DNA of 64,000 nt, taken from assembly GCF_030253575.1 (NCBI RefSeq), contig NC_080557.1, positions 36,858,501 to 36,922,500 of the forward strand, written 5' to 3'. The position numbers were made by a program, and so were the translations under genes. Below are positions 34,448 through 48,605 of this stretch, piece after piece. The notes beneath the pieces were generated by a model. That model ran no database searches and had not been told where the DNA came from. It was given only the letters and a program-made list of their open reading frames with translations. The stretch is from Rhododendron vialii (lineage: Eukaryota; Streptophyta; Magnoliopsida; Ericales; Ericaceae). Position 1 is the first letter of the stretch; every line of letters starts with the position of its first letter.

Positions 34448-37400
34448 ATGCCAGCCTCGTCAGCGTCGTCGGCTCACCGCCCGGAGGACCTGATCTCGCG
34501 GCTGAGCTCCGCCGCCGCCGAAGACGGCGGCAAGCTCAAGGCCCTGAGGGAGCTCAAGAACCAGATCATCGGCAACCGGACCAAGAAGCTCTCCTACATC
34601 AAGCTCGGCGCCGTCCCCTCCGTCGTCTCCATCCTCTCCTCCACCTCCTCCGCTGCGGCGGAAGACGATGCCTCGTCGGCCTCCCTCCTCGTGCAATCGG
34701 CCGCCGCCGTCGGGAGCTTCGCCTGCGGCCTCGATGCCGGCGTCAAGGCCGTTCTCGACGCCGGTGCTTTCCCTCACCTCTTGAGTCTTATCTCTCATCC
34801 CAATAACAAGGTAATTTTGATCAATTTGACGCGGTTGAACTCTGTTAGGTTATTTATTTTTATTTTGTATCATTAGCAGTAAGTTCATGATAATTAGATC
34901 AATCTGGATAACCAAACTATGGACATTCACATGTTTATGAATTGTGATTAATTGGTTTGGTATTGTTTTATCATAATCTGCGATGTAACTTGATTGGGGC
35001 CTGAGCTGCAAATATTTCTGTTTTAAATTGGCGTTTTGTTAGTTGATTGAATGGTTAATGAGTGAATTGAGAAGGGGAGACTATTGTGAGGGTGGTTTAA
35101 GATTGGGGATAATCAACGGGACATTTGAAGGATGTTAAAACATGAGGAAGCATACCTGCATTTGCTTGGTCATGTTTTAGAGTGTTAGGAAATGTCATGT
35201 GGTGAGTTTTGGGTAATTACTTCGGGGAAGTTTGTGGATTATATGAACCTTTCTTTCAATGATGTTTGATTTGGAAAATATGGACTACATGACTACAATT
35301 CTCCGTTCTAACAGGAAGTGTTCTTAGTAGAAAATAACCATTCAAGCTTAAAGGTTTATAGATGGGTGAAAGGCCAGAAGAGGTCAAAGTGGTCAATGGG
35401 GCGGAACTTGGAGTAGCTGACATAGTGATGTGATGAGGGATGGCCAATAATATTATTTGGCAGTTCTTCTTCCTTTTGCTTTTACATATTCATGGTTTAA
35501 AAAGAATACAGAAAACAAGCTATACAAGGAAATTTGCCCAGCTATCATTTTTTGTTCAAGAGAAAAATGACAGAATGTGATGGTGTATGAGAAATTCGGA
35601 CCTAAAGCAAGTGCTCATTGAAAATGTGGGTGATGAAAAAAGGAATAGAATATCTCCTACTTCCAGTAATTACTGCTCTCTGAACATTGTTGTCCTCTTT
35701 AACTGTGAAATTGCTAACTACCATGACAGACCCTTGGTTCACTCCAAGGGGCCATGGCTTCCCTGCACTTCTGAATACACTGCTATATAAGTGGGGAAAT
35801 GATGTAGGACAGAATTGTTGAGGATTAAAGATGATCAAAACAAAAAGAAATTGGCCTGTTTTGAGGCTGTGAACAGTGGACGCGAATAGTGAAGAGAAGA
35901 CAACAGGAGAAGAAGGGTTTTAAGAAGATAGTCTAGGCCTCACACCTAGGTTACCAAAGGCATCACACCTAAGGCCTCTTTAGCATCACGCCAAAGAATG
36001 GGATTGCATCACACAATCTTAGAAGCTTAAAGCTGTTGTAAATTCTTCTTCTTATTAATTTTTTGATCCTCGTAAATTCTTATTCATTCAATCATAATTC
36101 AAGCTATTGAGATTACATAAGTTATATAGTCTCCATAACATGTGTGAAAGCAAATGACTATTCCTATTTCCAAGAGGTATATGACTATATGTAGAATGAA
36201 TGTGTGTGAATGCAAAAAACTATTCATTATCCAAAGATGGATGGATGGGATGAATGTGTTTTCAAGGGTTGCATGCATTAAATATGTGGTCAAACTTCCC
36301 TAAATGAAAAGTCACAAGGCTAATGAAATGTCACAACCTTTAGACCTGTTCGGTTTGGGTTTTGAGGAAGGTTTTGTGAGTAATGAGTGGAGAGAGGTAG
36401 ATAGAGAAAATTTATTGGAGACCGTGCCCAGAAGTTTTGAGATCCCAAAACGAACAAGGCCTTCCAGCCAATGTCTAGTTAAATCCCAAGTAGGCCCTAC
36501 ATCATCTAGCATCCGCCAAATCAAGGCTTGGACCTCAGAACCATCCAATCCACGCCTTTTATAGACTGTTATTGGGTGCTGCCATTTTCCATCAGTAAAT
36601 CTTCCCATTAGAGACATGGGGCCCCTTGTTTGCTTCTAATCACCTCCATTTTTCTTCCTCTTTTGCTGATCTTGCCTCGCTTTTCATGTGTAAATACATA
36701 CCTTTCATCAACCTCTAAACAAACGTGCAAAGAAATAGTACAACTTATGGAGCATAAAAATGAGGAGAAGTGGAAATGTAGGTGAGGGACACAAATGTGG
36801 AACATAAAGATCTAGAAACATAAATGCTAACTTGCTAAGTATGAGGGGCATAGAAGAGAAGAATATAAGAAGATTAAAAGAAATTTCAGTTATCCACTAT
36901 TAAAATCACTTGAAACTTATTTCTTTGGAACCAAAGTGACACAAGTGCAAGAAAATAAAGGGACATGATTTTTTGTAGAAAATATTTAAGAAGAAAACAT
37001 AAGAGGAAGTTTTGCCTTATTAATGACTCAGGCTCCATTCCAGAAACCTTATTAAAAAATAAGCAGTTTATATCACATTTTCAAACTCAAAAATAATGTA
37101 AATGAAAAATAATTTTTTATTAATTTTTTTTGCATCGTATAAATGATCTCATGGAGATCTTTCAAACAAGATCCATATTGCATATTTTTAGATTTCAATA
37201 AGTCTATAATTTTTGAGCTTAAAATTGCCTTCTTAAAAAATAAGAACTTTTTTTGGTTTCTGGAACGGACCCTCATTCATTTACAACCAAAGTGACATGA
37301 ACGGAAGAAAAGAAAGAGACAAGACTTTTTGTGGATATTTGATGGTATATTTAGAGAGAGGTGAAGATTGATTCTGAAAAGGACGTGTGGCGATTTACAA

Positions 37401-40400
37401 AGAATCACAAGACGTGATGGCACTTTTTACGAGTTTACCCATGAGCTTTCACTTGTACATTATGCGATATGATATGGTATTATATGAATTTCATTCTATG
37501 GTGGATCATGCGATTGGTTGTTAAAAGGAAATAACAGCCATACTTAGGAGAAGGAGAACCCGAAGAACAATAATTGTGTTGTGAGAAGAGTATGACATGG
37601 AAGTTAAAGAACTTTTGTAGTAACATGTTCATGTTGCTGTAGTTGCTATGATTCTTTCCATATTTATCAACCACCCTCTTTTAATTAGTTTTTTTTCCTC
37701 TTGAAAGCTACCCTAAGTTCCTAACTAATCAGAAAGAATCCCTTGCAACAGCCCCTATTCAATTGTGTTGTCTTAGAAGACAACGGTGCTTGAACCCAAT
37801 TAGAAACCAAACACTGGTTCCGTCATTACTTGGACTTTAAATGTATTAAAGTATTGCCATTATCACAAGCATGTCAACCAAAAAATTACTGTATATATTT
37901 AGTGATCATCTTTGCTTGTAGAAGTTTGTAAAGCAATTTTTGATTGGGATTCCAATGGGGAGAGAAAATTCTTTGAAACTGAGCGGCCTTGAAGTTCCTT
38001 TGAAAGTTAAATTTTGAGGGTCACAGAGTAGCATTTGAAATTGAATGGCCATTGAACAACTCGTAGCTAATTTGAATCTTGCTTGAGATCATTTTCCAAC
38101 TCATGAAAAGCAACTTGTATCAGAAAAGGTCGTTTCGAATAGGATGTTAATAATTGAAGTGAAGTTTTGATAGGTGCATAAATGTGCCAAATAATATTTT
38201 TGGTACGAAAACGACAGACCAAGTTTGCTGGATTTTGATAACCGTCTGTGGTCTTGTATATGCATTGACTGTTTTCGTCAAGACTTCAAATCGTACCTAG
38301 AATAAGACCTGTTAGATTATCAACAGTTATGTAGCATAGCATCATATGATTGAAACATGTAATTTCCGAAGTACCAAAAAAATATGATTGAAACATGTAA
38401 TCTAAACAATTATTTGCGCCATTTTGGTTGTGCTCTGTGGTAAAGACTGGTGGTGCAGTGGTAAAAACTCAGCCCATTTACCTTAAGGTCATGGGTTCGA
38501 GTATAAGCACAACCACTTTGTGTATTATTACCAAAGGTTAGGCTTGTCCACAACATTTCCCCTTCCCAAACACCCGTTAGTGGGTACCAACTGGGTGTTG
38601 TTTTTTGTTTTTGGTTGTGCTCAATCATTTAACCTTTGATGCATTGGAAAGTTAAACATACAGCACTTTTGTTCTACTCTTATTTAATTTATATCCAAGT
38701 GCTTAAATCGCTGATATTCGATATTGCCTCGTGCAAGTGTTCATCTATTTTATCCCGAATGTTGGTTGTATTGTACTTCTGTTCTACAGGTTGTGGATGC
38801 CGGTGCTCGTTCTCTTAAAATGATATACCAATCGAAACTGGCTCCAAAGTACGATTTTCTTGAAGAGAAAAACATGGAGTTTCTTATTTCACTGTTGAAC
38901 AATGAGAATGAAAATGTTACCGGACTTGGTGCAAGTATCATATCACATTCTTGTGAGACAAATGTTGAGCAGAAGGAGTTGAGTGACGCTGGGGTCTTGA
39001 AGAGGCTTATTAGTCTCCTTGGAGGTTCTCTCTGCGAGAGAGATGCTAGTTTAGAGTCTCTAGCGACAGTATTCAAGGGAAATCCTGAAGTTGTCTCGAT
39101 GTTTTTGGGACCTGGAAGTGAAAGGGCATTGAGTGCTGTAACTGAGTTAACAAAAGATCGGTATCCTCGGACAAGATTGCTCGCCTGCATGTGCTTGATT
39201 ACCATAAGGAACGCATCTCCTTGCTATCTGCAAGATGGAGGACAAAAAACCAAATTAATGTTGATATTACTTGAGCTTCTTGATGATCCTGGTCAAGTTG
39301 GAGACGAAGCTGCGTTTGCTTTGTCTAGTTTAATTGCAGAAAAGGAGGATCTACAACAGTTAGCATTTGAAGCAAATGTTGTTAATAAACTTTGCAACCA
39401 CTTGCAGAAAGGTCCGTTACAAGCCAAACGAATTCAAGGTATATTGTTGGCATTGGCTGATCTATGCTCAAAGTTGGAAAGCTGCAGGTCTAGGCTCTTA
39501 TCATTGCAGGTCTGTCATTTCATGGAATGGATAAACTTGCAAATGTCACGATATTGTATGCACTATGCTGTAGTTTTGGTTATTTATCTATTCGTTGTAG
39601 GAGCAACAAAGAAGTTAGCAATTCGACCTCTTTAAGTTCCTTATGGCCTAGAAAAATTTTATCTTTAGGGCCACATTCGCACTCCAAATCATCTTGTGAG
39701 GATCAAAAGTGGTGGTACCCTTGAATCATCGCCGATAGCATCATCTAGAGAAATACAAGAAAAGTCTCCGGAAGAATGAATGGACCACTTTCTTTTACAA
39801 ATTTATTTTATTTGTGTTTATTAGATGGTAGCTTTTGATGTTATTTTCTGTACTGTAACTGGTTAAGGCTATTGTGGTAGCCACCAGAGCAAGCAGCTTG
39901 GATCTTGATCTAACTCGTGAAACTTCTCAAGTACTTGGTTTTAACCGCTTATTGATGGATAATGACGTAGACCACCCTCTGCACTAAAAATACACATCCT
40001 ATGGCTTATAAGATTACGAGCTACTATGAAAACCATAATTAGCTCTACCATTTGAAGTTTTCATCATTTCTCCATGCCACTTAAAGGCTTTGTAATGACC
40101 TAATTGCAAATTGACCACTTGCTCTGGTTATCTAAAAGATCTAAAATTCTGTGTATCTGATTGCTTTATTAACGGTTGTAGCGGATTGAAGTGTACAGTC
40201 TTGCTCATATAATTATCGTCTGTTGCTGCTGATGCAAATTTAGCTCTGTTAAATACAGATTTAAACAAATTGTCTGATGAATGAATGTGGGTGTTTGGTT
40301 AGCTTACCAATTGCTTTATAAATAATGGATTAGTTAGAAATGTGGTTTTCAAACTTGTGCAGAAAAACTTCCTTGGATTTACTGTCTGTCAGGCAATAGT

Positions 40401-43400
40401 AATATAAACAACTTATTATGTAATCAAATCAAATGAGTCGTGGTTTGTGTTTGAAAGTTAATGTGCATTAGTTTTTAATAGAACCTCCTACTTCTGAATA
40501 TAGGTCTTGAACTTGGTTACTGATGCGCTAACTCATGAAAGTGCCGACGTACGTGCCGCGGCTTGCAGTTGTATGAAAAGTGTCTCTCGATCTGTCAAGG
40601 TTTGCAAAGCACCTGAATGATGATAGTTTTAATTTGCTTTTTGCCAATTACTAGCTTTGCTAACAGGTTATCATTCAGAATTTGAGTGCAGGTAGTTTTA
40701 TGAATGAAGTCATTGTCATTCCATTGGTTCAGCTATTACATGATACTTCTACTTCTGTCCAGGTATGACTTTTATTTCTTCCAGATGATGACTTCCCCTC
40801 CATAAAATCATTTTGGTAACCGGGATTGTGATCACATCGAGGAGTACAACTTATTTATCTTTCTTGTTTTATTACCTGTGGAAATTGATCAAAGCTTCCC
40901 ATATTTAGATGATATACAAGGTCAAATGGTATACAAGTTGAAAACTGTACTAGTTTAACACCAATTTCTTGAAGATATTGGTTCTACCTTGATTCAAATG
41001 TGTGTATCCCTCCATGTTGTTCTAAAAGGGATATTGGGTATTCAATGCAACATGCTCTGCATTGTATTTTTGTTAAAACTATATCAAAGAAGGAATGCAC
41101 CTTAAAGTACATCAAGGAGAAACCCAAAAGTTTGCTTGGTGTAATGGTTGAACTGTGGGAAGTGGGAACCATAATCTTCTCTGCCTTTGGTTCAAGCTCA
41201 GCAAAAGATTGGTTCCGTACTCCCTTAAAGTCCAGGAATGATGCCAGGCTTGCCAGCCTAGCTAACAGCCTAAAATGCTTGTCTGCAATTCTTGATTCTC
41301 ATAATATTCATTAAGAACAAACTTGGTAGGATGTCAAGTTTACTGAAAATTTCTGTCTCTGTGTCATTTATTTTGAGTTTCTACATGCAACACTGCAAAA
41401 TCACTGTTTGCTAGAAAAGCTCTTGTTAATTCTTTTTTTGCAACAAGTACAAAGTTTCTGGACTTTTGTTACCGATAAGATTGTTTAACAGGTTTCATTT
41501 GATCCTTTTCTCCAGGTTGCTGCCCTTGGTGCTATTAGCAACATCGTGGTTGAGTTTTCAAAGCATAAGTCAGTTTTCATTCAATGTGGAGGAGTGAAAC
41601 AGCTTGTTCAGCTGTCAAAATCGATGGAATCAGCTATTAGGTTAAATGCAGTTTGGGCTTTGAGGAACTTGATGTTCCTATCAGACAACAGATGCAAAGA
41701 AGGGATTTTCTTAGAGCTCACAGCATCGACACTAACAAGCCTAATTTGTGGTAGATAACACGTCCATTGTTCTTAGTAATCAATCATAGTTATATGCATA
41801 TTCCTAATTATTTTTTACCTTGCAACTCTTTCATTGTGTTGACATCGCAGACCCTGAGCCTTCTGTCCAAGAGCAAGCTCTGGCTCTTGTTCGCAATCTT
41901 GTGGATGGTTGTGTGGACTCCATTGAGTATGTTTTTTTGGAGGATGGCCTTATATTACATGCTATTGGAAGACAAGTGCAGTCTGCCTTGAAAGCTGAGG
42001 TCTTAGTTCAGGTTAGAAGTCCATTTCTTTGTTTTTGCAGTGAAAATACCTTATAGTTAACATTTTACCATCTCATTTGACATCGAGAGTTTGTTGGTGA
42101 TGTCCATATTGATTCACTTGATGATTGTTGTGATTCGCGGTTATTGATAATGGCTAACCTTGACATATTGGACAATTCCAGTGAAATTTCTCTGAAACCT
42201 GACTAAGGAACTAGCAAGAAGTTCTTCCCAAGAACTCATGATCCATAATCAGAGCATATCTTCCAGATGTCAAGACCCACTCCTAGCCAATCAAGTCTGT
42301 TCGAGGGTTTTCCACAAATCTGCATATAAATCCCTCTTTTGGCATGAAAAGTCTTTGTGATTTTTTTTAATCATCTTAATGGGAAATAAAAGTCTTCACC
42401 ATGCCAAGTTCAAAATGAAGTAACGAATTAAGAAATGTTTAGAAAGAAGAAAAAAAATCACATTATTGTGGTATGTGTTGCCGTTGATGTATGACATGAT
42501 TTGTGTTGGTTAGGTCATAACTTCTGTCTGTATGGTTAGCCAACAAAAAGTTTAGCGTCTGAACTCAGATCAGTACCATATTTTGGTATCTTTATTGTTG
42601 TATTCATAAAAGTCCTACTCCAATCAAATAAACCGCTAATATGGAGCCCAATCAAATTGAAGCTTGGAGAAGGGGGCATTTTGCGAGGACGATGAGTTTT
42701 GTGCGATGTGATTCCATCATAAAGTGACTGAGAGGTGCTAGTGCACAAATATTTACAGGAGTAATGGAATGGAGTGGTAGTGTAACACATTTCCTGTTTT
42801 TCAGTGGTAATCTATTAGAAAGCATCTAGTGCTCATTTATTTTTGTTATGCCCTTTGGGAAATTTTTTGTTTCACGTGCTGCAAAAAGTTTAAAAAATGG
42901 AGAAGAAAAGGCAGAGGCATGGCTTTGTTTTTATTGGAGGTTGCAGTAGAAAAGCACAAAACTACGCGAAACGGGATTTGATTGTGGAGAAAATCCACCC
43001 AAAAGGAATATGTTCTGATTGAACTATATATCTATATCTAATAGAAACCTAGTTGACCTTACAAAAGATCATGTCTGGTTGAAGCAAAGTAGAAATGAAT
43101 AATAGGAACGTACCTTCTCTGTCTCTCGTGTTTCCTTGTCTCTTTCATGTCTTTAATCCTTTTTCCCTCAGTTTCGGGATTCTAGCATGTTATGTTGTCT
43201 TTGGCAGAGTTTAAGGGCAGTATGTCTCCGAACTGTGCAAATTTTACGGCACTAACAGCTGTTTTGAAGTGTCCAGTTTCTGGTATAAGTACTCTTGAGT
43301 CTTCACACATGACACTGCAAACAGCTATACTAGTATTATCACATAATAAGATCAACCCAGTGAACAAGGCTCACACTTTTTGGTAGGTCTGGGAGAGAGT

Positions 43401-44168
43401 ATGGGGGCAGCCTTGCCCCACTCTTTTTTTTTCCTGTGGAAAGGCTGATTCCCGGCTGTTGGATTCATGCTATAATATTGGCTGCAGAAATAATCTTGTG
43501 TTCATCGTCAATGTGAGCTATAGCTGAATACGATAAAGATGACTTCGAAAGTAATCACTCTGATTGTTAGCTTTATAATAGAGCACTTACTAGGATAGTT
43601 GCTAGAATTCTAAGCATATCCCAACATCATGGATTAATAGGGTTTGATAGGATTTCCTTGGACCCATGTTGTGTCAGTCTACAAGGACATTCTAGGTACA
43701 TTTGTGTTTGTGTGGCTTTTATGGATCATATTTATTTTTCTGATGCAGGGAATGTACGTGCTCAGCAATGTGGCATCTGGGAATGAAATCCACAAGGAAG
43801 CAGTTATGCACCAACTTTTCCCACAAGATGGAAGCACCACCCAACCAATAATGATCAAGCATTTGCAGAATAAAAACAGCCAGTTACGTACAGCAGCTGC
43901 CTGGGCTTTAGTAAATCTCACCTTTCCAAGCAATCTGGGTGCTTCCAGCCGGGTTGCAAAACTACGGAATGCTGGTGTAACTTCCCAGTTAAAGAATATG
44001 GTCAATGATCCCTGCCTGGATGTAAAGGTGATTATTACTTTATAATGAAGTAAATTGAGATGCTTTGTACTTGTCATGTTCTCTTGTTAGCTAATATTTC
44101 GATTTTTTCAGCTTCGCGTAAAAACAGCACTTGGTCAATTCATGACTTTTGGTGATGGTTCAATGTGA
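34448..44168 (+). CDS. ARMC8/GID5-type armadillo repeat protein of the GID/CTLH E3 ligase, 8 exons
   Basis: Exons: 34448-34810, 38790-39509, 40504-40599, 40667-40762, 41516-41750, 41851-42011, 43749-44027, 44112-44168, giving 668 residues. All borders are GT-AG, all phase 0 except exon 5/6 (phase 1). The protein opens with KALRELKNQIIGNRTKKLSY, matching the ARMC8 start, and is built of helical repeats such as DAGVLKRLISLLGGSL, VAALGAISNIVVEFSKHK, LNAVWALRNLMFLSD and RTAAAWALVNLTFPSN. ARMC8/GID5 is a scaffold of the GID/CTLH ubiquitin-ligase complex, which degrades selected proteins in cytosol and nucleus (known in yeast and animals; inferred here). Exons 3 and 4 are each exactly 96 bases. Intron 1 is almost 4 kb and carries a SINE and a MITE. 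A C-terminal Met precedes the stop. Confidence 0.94.
37031..37272. mobile_element. Foldback MITE, copy 2 of the family at 24925-25152
   Basis: It matches the element at 24925-25152 in reverse complement (GATCTTTCAAACAAGATC, TTTTTAGATTTCAATAAG, CCTTCTTAAAAAATAAG). Its ends are GGCTCCATTCCAGAAACC and, in reverse complement, GGGTCCGTTCCAGAAACC. It sits inside ARMC8-like intron 1. Confidence 0.7.
38436..38608 (+). mobile_element. tRNA-derived SINE in ARMC8-like intron 1
   Basis: A-box-like TGGTGCAGTGGTAA is followed by a B box, ATGGGTTCGAGT, in a 173-bp element ending in T-rich GTTGTTTTTTG. The 14-bp direct repeat TTTTGGTTGTGCTC flanks it (38422-38435 and 38609-38622). It lies in sense orientation, just 180 bases before exon 2. 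Confidence 0.8.
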
Positions 44169-45953
44169 TTATCATCATTTGTCGTTTGTTCTACTCAGAG
44201 CCAATACCAGAGATCTACTTGGTGCTTGGGCTTTTCTGCAATTTCATTATCACCTCCATGGGTGGCCCTCAAACAAGATGGTATGATCAGTCAACGTTTA
44301 TGATCCCATTTCTCAAGTTCATACCAAATGTTCTGTATCAATCCAACAATCAATAGGAGATTTTGTTTTACATCTTGTGAAAAGAAAATAATATGGTTAT
44401 ATCTTTGGAGTGCAATCCATCGTTGAATAAGATTTGTGCCCCCCACCCACCCACGGTTATGATGATAATTTGCATTTAAGGGTGCAGATTCAAGTATATT
44501 AACTACCAACTTCTGCGCGAGTGTTATACTCGGAGTGGAATTAGTTTAATCTTGCAGATTATGGCAAGAAAATTGTTCTTTTGCCCTTGGCTTTGGATCC
44601 CCTTTGGAAGTCCCACTTTGAGTGTGTGAATCAAATCTCTGCTTGTACTGCAACCGTTCCATTCTGCAGTTTTGACACGTTGCTTTCACTATTTTCCAAT
44701 TCTAAGCATGGCCGGGAGCTTGCTTGTTATGTGGGTACACCACCGATCAAGTTATAACCCAAAGGCAAGTGGGAATCTGCCATCTCACTTGTAATCATGA
44801 TTTTTTCTTCTTTGTACAATATGTACCTCTTTTCGGGGTTTACAATTGGGTCTGTTACGTGATTCATAGATGTAATATTGAGTTATTGCACCTTTGTCAA
44901 TTTTGTCCATGGACATTCATGACTTTATTCTAAATGAGTTCTGAGAGGATGCTACTGGGAGGGGATACAGTAAAAATAGGATTATAGTATTATCCCAGCG
45001 TACCAAAAGGTGTGGAAGAACTTGATTGTCCATGAATTGCCTTGAACAAGTGTAATGGGAGTATTCTTCCTATCGTCCTATGTACCATGATGACATCTTG
45101 ATCTTGGATGTTTATTGTGTTCATCAATACATAAGGAATGGTAGTGTTTGTGACTCATCCAAAGGATCATGATCTGAGTTTGCACGAGATCCGTTCACTA
45201 TATCCACAGAACACCATCCCGTAATATTGCACTCTTTTTGACTGAAAGGCTTGCACTCGTAGGACTAGACAATCAGATCAGCAATTCTGTTTTATTGTCA
45301 TATTCTTTTGAGTCAGCGTCAAGAAAAGAGGATTGTGTCGAGTAGGACATGTAAAAACTTCCTGTCCCATGGGATTTCTGGCGAGTGGATTTAAACGGCT
45401 GCGAAACAACTTCATTTGGTACATTTCAGAGAATTCCACTTCAATTCATCTGGGTTTGTTTATTGACAATAGCTCTCGCTCAAAGATAACAAGTACCGGA
45501 CCACCAGTTGAGCTTGCAATTCAAATTGCTTTTGAAAATTTCCCAGACCATTTTATGTCTTATATAGTGACCAGTACTTATTCAAATCTTTGATTCATAC
45601 ATTCCTCCGAGAAAACTATTTGCGCGAACAATCAATTTGATCCGACTATCGAGCCATGAAGTAATTCGAACCACTTCAAACGCAGATTCACAGAAATACT
45701 GGATGTTTTTACTAGGATTCTGGTAAGACAAGCCCCAGATTTGAATCCTAACTTCTAAAAAATCTTAAATTGAGGGAAGATATTTAATATATACACAACC
45801 TGCGTATACAAAGCATGGTGATCCTTATTACATAGTGGAAAATAATGTGAACGAGATATCTAATTTTCTCAGCCATCAAGGAGGGATCTACCTTAGCTAC
45901 AAGAACAGCAGACACCGGAAAGGAAATCAAATCCAAGGCAAAGATCCACTCCA
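44169..45953. other. ARMC8-like 3' UTR and the gap before the RbcX gene
   Basis: This is the tail-to-tail interval between the ARMC8-like and RbcX genes, so it contains the 3' UTRs of both. I see no other exon, RNA gene or element boundary. Poly(A) sites were not determined. Confidence 0.55.
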
Positions 45954-48605
45954 TCAGCCTATCTTCTCGGTATTTGTGTCATCTGACGGCCATATCACGG
46001 TCTCCATGAGTCGCTCACGCATCAACTCCAAGTTCTGATCAGAAATCTCCTTATACATTGCTGCATGGTCACATTTCTGCAACAAAATACAAAGAAGTCA
46101 TTTCTCCAGTGATCACATGCAGAAGTCAGTCAAGGACTAATGCTAGTGAAGCATCAAAAAAAAAAACTAATGCTATTGATATTAATACCTTAACCCATTT
46201 TCCATAGAGGTGAAGCCGGGTTATCATCACTCTTTCTGCAAGATCTTGCTTCTCCTGTCATTACATAACGCCAAGGGATATGAACCTATTTATATATTAT
46301 AGGAATGTACCATAAAAAACCAAGATTGTCAACAAATTCGATATGTTATCCTCTAAGGAATTATGAGAAAGTACCTTGACAAGGGCGCGAATAAAACGTT
46401 TCCCATCACCGGGCTTGTTTGTCAAAATAAAACTAGTAGAAGGAGAAACGAAACCAAAGTTAGCGAAAACTTAATAGTAGTATGGTACGATTCACACCAG
46501 TTGCAATAGTTCCAACAACGGTTTCACAACTACGAGGACTTGGTCCAGGGCAATGCTATGCTGCCTCGTTACTAGTGGTGCAAACCGAGTGTTGCTCAGA
46601 TTTTCTACCATATGTAGATTCTGAAGGCTGCGATTGGGTTGATGGTTCAGAATCAAGAAAATCTGAGTTGGGTATATTTGGGTGTTAAGTGTTAACTATC
46701 GAATCAAAACAACTGTAAGTGTTGTGGACCGACATGTAGTAGCAATTATTTAGGGTCCTGGACCAATACATTATTTTTATGTCCAATTAATGACACGTTG
46801 AAAATACAAAACAAATTATGGGATTTGTTCATGTGGCAGAGCATCAGAAGGCCTCTAAAATGTATCGAATGTGCTTGTGATCACAAGCTGACTAACCCAC
46901 CGATTAACATGGACAATAACACGATTGTAAATATGAGATACCTTGAAACCATCTACATCTATTCAGAAAGGATGAAGGTCTACTCACTCGTAAAACCACC
47001 TATATTGCGTTGGGTTCATCTCATAAAGCTGGTTTAGAACAGTCCTCACGGCTTTGTATGTGAAATAATTCACTATTTGCTGCAAGCAGAGAATCTAGGT
47101 CAAATTCAGGACCACAGCATCACTTGAATCAAACCAACTACGAAATTAGATTTTGCGGAACCGAAATACATGTGCTCCAATTTTATGATGTGAACGCATA
47201 AACACCCAAGATAAAATTCTTTAAAGCACAACAAATCTAAAGCCTGTTGTTCTCCCTGCAAAAATCTGAACTTATTGGTCATTAGTTCAACTTCTTCAAA
47301 ACTCAAACCATACAAGAGCACTAGCTAGGCCAATGAAACATAAGCTACTCATCCCATAGACACACCCCCGTATGGACAGTTCCGACAAGAGTTGTCATTG
47401 TATTGAGTGGACGAGAGTTTGATGTAATTCAAGGGTTTTGTAGTTTAGAGTCAAGTGTGCAATTTTTTCAGAAAGTGCTTGAGCAACTGTCAGACACTTC
47501 TTCCAGCAGACCTCACTGGACAGAAAGTGCTTGAGCAACTTTCAAAGAGCTCGACCGACTAGCGATATTACAGCAGCACTATACGTAACGATCAGTTACG
47601 TCTGGGAAGGTCCCCAGCGTATCACAGCTGGCCCAAACACGTTTTGAGGCTTGGAAACCTTCAAAAGGGTTATTTGGTTTGGATCTTGAAGTACAAATGA
47701 GATCTATGGATCATTGAGCAAGAAATACAACTCCAAGAAGTTTCTACAAACATAGATTCAACAACTTATCGACTTTAACTGGATTTTTGGAAGTATTTCG
47801 CAATGCTTGAGGATTCAGGACATCAATAATCAAGCCCTTGGTGTGGTGAACGACATGTCAGCAATCGGACTTTAGTCAATTGTGAGGAGTCTCAATTAAA
47901 AGTTAAGAGTTAAGGTGTCTGTAATGACACAATGTTAAATATACTACATTTGATTCCTTCCCAAGGACATCAACAATCAAGCGCTTGGCCGATTAAAGAA
48001 ACAACAATCAAGCGCATGGTGTGGTGAACAACGAGTCAGTAATCGGACTTTAGTCAATTGTGAGGAGTCTCAATTAAAAGTTAAGGTGTCTGTAATGACA
48101 CAATGTTAAATATAACATTTGATTCCTTTCCGTGGTTTTTGCCCATTTCGAGATTTTCACGTATGCCTTGTGTTTATCGTTACTCTGTAGTTCCTATTTC
48201 ATTGCTTATTGGTTGGATAGTGAAATAGGAATTTCACAAAGCTTCTCATCAAAAGCAAAAAAAACAAAAAAGAGGAAAACGAAATTGATTTCAGCATTTT
48301 TTTATGAGATTTCTTACAGTTTTAACATCTTCAAAACTATCCTCGTACTGCCCGGCGAGCTCATTGACAATAACAAGACTCCTCCGACCTTTCTGCTGTT
48401 TCCTTGAAATCTTCTTGGCTTTAGGCAATAGCCAGCACTTACGCCCTGAACCAGTGAAAGAACAGTAGATTTGGGTTTTGACAATTGAATTCCTTTGTGA
48501 AATCAAGGCTCCGTTACCCTTGCAATTCAAACCATCCACACACAAGAATGGAGAAGTATGGGAATCCACAACTGATGAACAAACCACGAATAAAGATCCC
48601 ACCAT
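45954..48605 (-). CDS. RBCX: Chloroplast RbcX Rubisco-assembly chaperone, 5 exons
   Basis: RbcX dimers bind the C-terminal tail of the Rubisco large subunit and help assemble the L8 core in the stroma. Exons on the minus strand are 48318-48605, 46988-47079, 46375-46432, 46189-46254 and 45954-46076, GT-AG bounded and in frame, giving 208 residues. The first ~90 residues are rich in Ser, Lys and Arg and act as transit peptide and linker. The core begins QIVNYFTYKAVRTVLNQLYE (97-116); Tyr101 and Tyr104 correspond to the paired tyrosines in the groove of cyanobacterial RbcX, and Arg159 in AERVMITRLHLYGKW to its conserved arginine. The C-terminus ETVIWPSDDTNTEKIG is typical of plant members. The ATG at 48605 is chosen because homologues begin MVGxLFVV. 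Four of the five exons are under 125 bases, which hides the gene from ORF scans. Confidence 0.92.

Larger units (their letters stand above)
34811..38789. other. Intron 1 of the ARMC8-like gene, with mobile elements
   Basis: A long intron whose flanking coding sequence joins cleanly in phase, so I expect no hidden exon. It holds a foldback MITE (37031-37272) and a tRNA-derived SINE (38436-38608). The rest is A/T-rich and without a recognisable gene on either strand. Confidence 0.7.
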
